A stretch of 7,651 nucleotides of DNA from CAYMRB01 sp964392615 (GTDB taxonomy: Bacteria > Planctomycetota > UBA8108). The DNA lies in assembly GCA_964392615.1 (NCBI GenBank), contig CAYMRB010000469.1:1-7651 (forward strand), written 5' to 3'. A model generated the notes under the pieces. It saw nothing but the letters and a program-made list of their open reading frames with translations. It did no database searches and had not been told where the DNA came from. Shown here one piece after another: positions 5,715 through 7,651 of the stretch. The translations under genes and the position numbers were made by a program. Numbering within the stretch: position 1 is the stretch's first letter; the number at the start of each line of letters is the position of its first letter.

Positions 5715-6759
5715 ACCGCACGCCGCGGACGACGACCTTGACGCGGATCGTGTCGCCACCGGTCGCAGAGACGGGCTCCAGGATCACGCGGGTGATCGTG
5801 GCCCCGGGAAGCAGTCGCGTCGCGTACGGCACGGCGCCGGGCCCGCCGAACGCGCCGAGGTCGGAGCGTGTGCCGTCGGGGTTCTGGTACTGCACACCGG
5901 GGTGGCCCCGGTGGCGCAGCGACAGCGGCCCCTGCTCGGTCTGGTCCTCACAGAGCTCGAAGCAGCCGAGGTCGGCCGCGACGAAGCACAGGCCGTCGGT
6001 GACGGGATGCGTGACCTGGAATCCGGGATCCTCGGGGCAGTTGTTCAGCGGGTTGTTCTCGAGGAAGCTATAGTCCAGTCGAACTCGGCCGTCGACGAGG
6101 CGGAGGTCCGGTCCGGACGGACACGGGTTGCAGTGGACAGCGTACTCCTCGTTGCCGGTGATGATCGAGTTCACGACGTAGACGTCGGGAAGATAGACCG
6201 GGTCGGCCCTGAAACCGTCACGCACGGAGAGCCCCTCGACGTAGAGTCCGCTCAGCCCACAACCGTACACGACGCTGTTCTCGATGCGCGCGTGCGTCGT
6301 CTTTTCCAGCGTCCTCTGAATCCGGATGCCGTGGTACGTCAGCGTCGTCGCGACGCAATTGCGGAACGTCACGGACGATCCAGGCCGAACCCACGCACCG
6401 GCCTCCGGCGTCCCGACGTTCCCCGCGAAGCGCAAGCCCTGGATGACGACGTCGATGCGGTCCTCCGCGACGATCACGCCGTCCACCGCGGTGACGCCGG
6501 GGCCGCCGACCGTGTGGACCGTCACGCTCGACGCATCGACCGTCACCGTGTCGTACGGCTGCCCCATCGGCGACGGCCACACGAGGATATCGGTGTGACC
6601 GGCGTCGAGGGCGTCGTTGATCTGGCGGAACGGCTGCCCTGCGGTGCCATCGCCGCCTTCGACACCTCGGATGAGCGACACGTGAGCTTGCCCGTGGAGC
6701 AGGGCGCTGCAGAGAAACACGCTGGCGATCGCGCCGGAGATCGTTCGTAGACCGAGCAC
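5713..6759 (-). CDS. Secreted right-handed parallel beta-helix repeat protein
   Basis: The protein has 348 residues. Residues 1-25 form a signal peptide (LRTISGAIASVFLCSALLHGQA). Residues about 30-310 have the rung pattern of a right-handed parallel beta-helix (pectate-lyase-like fold): repeated short strands with turn asparagines, such as DVVIQGLRFAGN, SVTFRNCVATTL, ARIENSVVYGCGLSGLYVEG, VYVVNSIITGN and VRLDYSFLENNP. The helix portion ends with SDLGAFGGPGA, a closing motif I associate with secreted beta-helix proteins of this type. Residues 318-348 form a short strand-rich tail that ends abruptly. I see no convincing lyase catalytic set, so a carbohydrate-binding or structural role is as likely as an enzyme. 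GTG 6759 was chosen because AAAGGAG precedes it by 7 bases and the signal peptide starts there; the frame is open to 6948, but those residues look non-coding. It lies 10 bases before the dockerin-like gene and was probably cotranscribed with it. Confidence 0.85.
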   Translation of the reverse strand: MLGLRTISGAIASVFLCSALLHGQAHVSLIRGVEGGDGTAGQPFRQINDALDAGHTDILVWPSPMGQPYDTVTVDASSVTVHTVGGPGVTAVDGVIVAEDRIDVVIQGLRFAGNVGTPEAGAWVRPGSSVTFRNCVATTLTYHGIRIQRTLEKTTHARIENSVVYGCGLSGLYVEGLSVRDGFRADPVYLPDVYVVNSIITGNEEYAVHCNPCPSGPDLRLVDGRVRLDYSFLENNPLNNCPEDPGFQVTHPVTDGLCFVAADLGCFELCEDQTEQGPLSLRHRGHPGVQYQNPDGTRSDLGAFGGPGAVPYATRLLPGATITRVILEPVSATGGDTIRVKVVVRGVR

Positions 6760-6766
6760 GGCAGGA

Positions 6767-6773
6767 CTCCTTT
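6767..6773 (-). promoter_or_regulatory. Ribosome binding site deciding the GTG start at 6759
   Basis: On the - strand AAAGGAG is followed by a 7-base spacer to GTG 6759, directly before a clear signal peptide. This is the best site in the region and rejects the longer in-frame start near 6948. Confidence 0.75.
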
Positions 6774-6794
6774 CTCGAGAGGCTGGAATGCGAT

Positions 6795-6853
6795 ACCTCG
6801 AGGGCCCGAGGTCGCGACGTTGGCAGGCTTCCTGCCCGCACGACCGCGGGCAG
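6795..6853 (-). promoter_or_regulatory. Structured leader between the sigma factor and beta-helix genes
   Basis: The 202-base gap 6760-6961 contains three perfect inverted repeats in this part. They are an 8-bp stem 6832-6839/6846-6853 (loop of 6), a 6-bp stem 6822-6827/6831-6836 (loop of 3), and a 6-bp stem 6795-6800/6807-6812 (loop of 6). The first two share bases 6832-6836 and cannot form together, an arrangement seen in attenuators and riboswitch-like leaders. A weaker 6-bp stem lies at 6878-6883/6893-6898. No T-run follows any of them and no known riboswitch was recognised. Part of this could be chance in GC-rich DNA. Confidence 0.35.
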
Positions 6854-6961
6854 CTTCCAACCTTCCCGAACGGAAACGGCGCGGCGGGATAACGCGCCAG
6901 GTCTCGAGTTCCCGCCGGCCGACGCCAAGCCGACAGCGGACGCTCCATCGCGGGCGGGACT

Positions 6962-7582
6962 TCAGCGTTCCCCGCTCTCGTCTCCGGAGCCGAGAAGGCC
7001 TCGAAGCCGCTGAAGTGCGCGCATCAACGCCATGTTGACGGCGCTGTTCGTCATGCCGAGCCGCTTGGCGGATTCCGCCACGGACTGTTGCGCGAGGATC
7101 CGCAGTCGGAGAGCCCCCCACTCCTTCTCGGTCAGCGAGTCGAGCACGGCGCCAATCCGGTCGATGTCCTCTTTGTTCTGCATCTCGCCACTCGGCGTGA
7201 TGCCGGAGGCCGCGAGCAGATCGGCGAGATTCGCGGCCGACAGCGAGTCGCCGCGATGGAGGCGGAGCTCCCTCGAGCGGTACCGTCTGCCCGCACGGTA
7301 CTCGCGCTCGAGGTCCGTGACGCGGTTGCGGGTGATGGTCGCGATCCACTTCCTGAACGAGTCCGGCCCCCGAAACTCGAACGACGCGAACTTCTTGAAT
7401 GCGAGGAGGCAAACGTCCTGGACGACGTCGTCCACGTCGATCCGCTTCCGCAGCCACCGGGACATGCGCGCATGGGCCGTCGCCCGCACCGCGCTCGCGT
7501 GACGACGAAAGAGGTCGTCGAAGCTCTCGTGGTCCCCGTCGCGAATGCGCCGGACGATCCTCTCGGTCAGCCCTTCGTCCAC
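6962..7582 (-). CDS. ECF-type RNA polymerase sigma factor, sigma-70 family (5' end uncertain)
   Basis: From GTG 7582 the protein has 206 residues, usual for an extracytoplasmic-function (group 4) sigma factor that directs RNA polymerase to stress or envelope promoters. The sigma region 2 domain spans about residues 8-90: RRIRDGDHESFDDLFRRH, then DVDDVVQDVCLLAFKKF and GPDSFRKWIATITRNRVTD. The linker is about 91-140. The region 4 helix-turn-helix is about 143-196: VLDSLTEKEWGALRLRILAQQSVAESAKRLGMTNSAVNMALMRALQRLR. Its style suits the sigma factors abundant in planctomycetes. No anti-sigma gene is visible; the next gene on this strand is the beta-helix protein 202 bases on. GTG 7582 has no good ribosome binding site, and the frame continues without a stop to the window edge through a tandem repeat reading (DDGQ)5-DDD. 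The true start may therefore lie outside the window. Confidence 0.88.
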   Translation of the reverse strand: MDEGLTERIVRRIRDGDHESFDDLFRRHASAVRATAHARMSRWLRKRIDVDDVVQDVCLLAFKKFASFEFRGPDSFRKWIATITRNRVTDLEREYRAGRRYRSRELRLHRGDSLSAANLADLLAASGITPSGEMQNKEDIDRIGAVLDSLTEKEWGALRLRILAQQSVAESAKRLGMTNSAVNMALMRALQRLRGLLGSGDESGER

Positions 7583-7590
7583 GTCGTCGT

Positions 7591-7650
7591 CCTGCCCGTC
7601 GTCCTGCCCGTCGTCCTGCCCGTCGTCCTGCCCGTCGTCCTGCCCGTCGT
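7591..7650. repeat. Perfect 12-base tandem repeat, five copies, running into the window edge
   Basis: The unit cctgcccgtcgt occurs five times without a mismatch, and the last base of the window is consistent with a sixth copy. The preceding bases 7583-7590 (gtcgtcgt) look like a degenerate partial unit. On the - strand, in the frame of the sigma factor, each unit reads Asp-Asp-Gly-Gln. Being a multiple of three, copy-number change would not shift the frame. Confidence 0.9.
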
Positions 7651-7651
7651 C

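Noticed and set aside
5431..6750. A 439-codon + strand open frame opposite the beta-helix gene
   Set aside because: The - strand frame has a signal peptide, ribosome binding site and beta-helix pattern; the + frame is an Arg/Asp/Val-rich shadow.
6889..6913. On the - strand, GGGAACT followed by CGTTAT just after the sigma factor stop, resembling an ECF-type promoter
   Set aside because: The gap between the two boxes is about 12 bases, shorter than the usual ECF spacing, and one weak match in GC-rich DNA is not enough.
6760..6948. N-terminal extension of the beta-helix gene to an upstream in-frame start near 6948
   Set aside because: GTG 6759 has a strong ribosome binding site and begins a signal peptide; the extension is Arg/Pro-rich, has no domain and would bury the signal peptide.

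Overview
The window is GC-rich DNA with strong third-position GC bias in its genes. It looks like a member of the Planctomycetota or a near relative. The main reason is the C-terminal Ca-binding dockerin-like module of the gene at 3846-5702, followed by a Cys-bracketed 'CGxDxTxDxLGC' tail, a combination I associate with secreted planctomycete proteins. It sits beside a right-handed beta-helix surface protein and an ECF-type sigma factor. This assignment is inference from protein style; the window has no rRNA or other phylogenetic marker.

Left half, + strand. Positions 104-1684 read as one secreted protein: signal peptide, two carboxypeptidase-regulatory-like beta-sandwich domains, then a TlpA-type thioredoxin domain with WCAPC. 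An in-frame TGA at 1130-1132 splits the frame, yet codon use and protein character continue in the same frame on both sides. A short hairpin lies 40 bases after the thioredoxin stop. Then comes a secreted 678-residue protein (1724-3760) with a helical TPR-like middle and a C-terminal alpha/beta-hydrolase (prolyl-oligopeptidase-like) domain.

Middle. The + strand genes converge on the - strand genes in an 85-base gap (3761-3845). A long imperfect inverted repeat fills most of it and is a good candidate for a bidirectional terminator.

Right half, - strand, in order of transcription: an ECF-like sigma factor (7582-6962, open to the window edge), a 202-base leader with several hairpins, a secreted beta-helix protein (6759-5713), and 10 bases later a secreted multi-domain protein with a C-terminal dockerin-like module (5702-3846). 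The last two are translationally close: the ribosome binding site of the second overlaps the stop codon of the first. A plausible reading is a sigma factor next to the envelope or extracellular proteins it may control, but no target promoter was identified.

The right edge of the window lies inside a perfect 12-base tandem repeat. It is in frame with the sigma factor and would encode repeated Asp-Asp-Gly-Gln. No tRNA, rRNA, CRISPR array, insertion sequence or phage gene was seen.

The observations most worth checking are the in-frame TGA with a SECIS-like hairpin behind it, the DDGQ repeat on the sigma factor, the convergent inverted repeat, and the altered acid position in the hydrolase.
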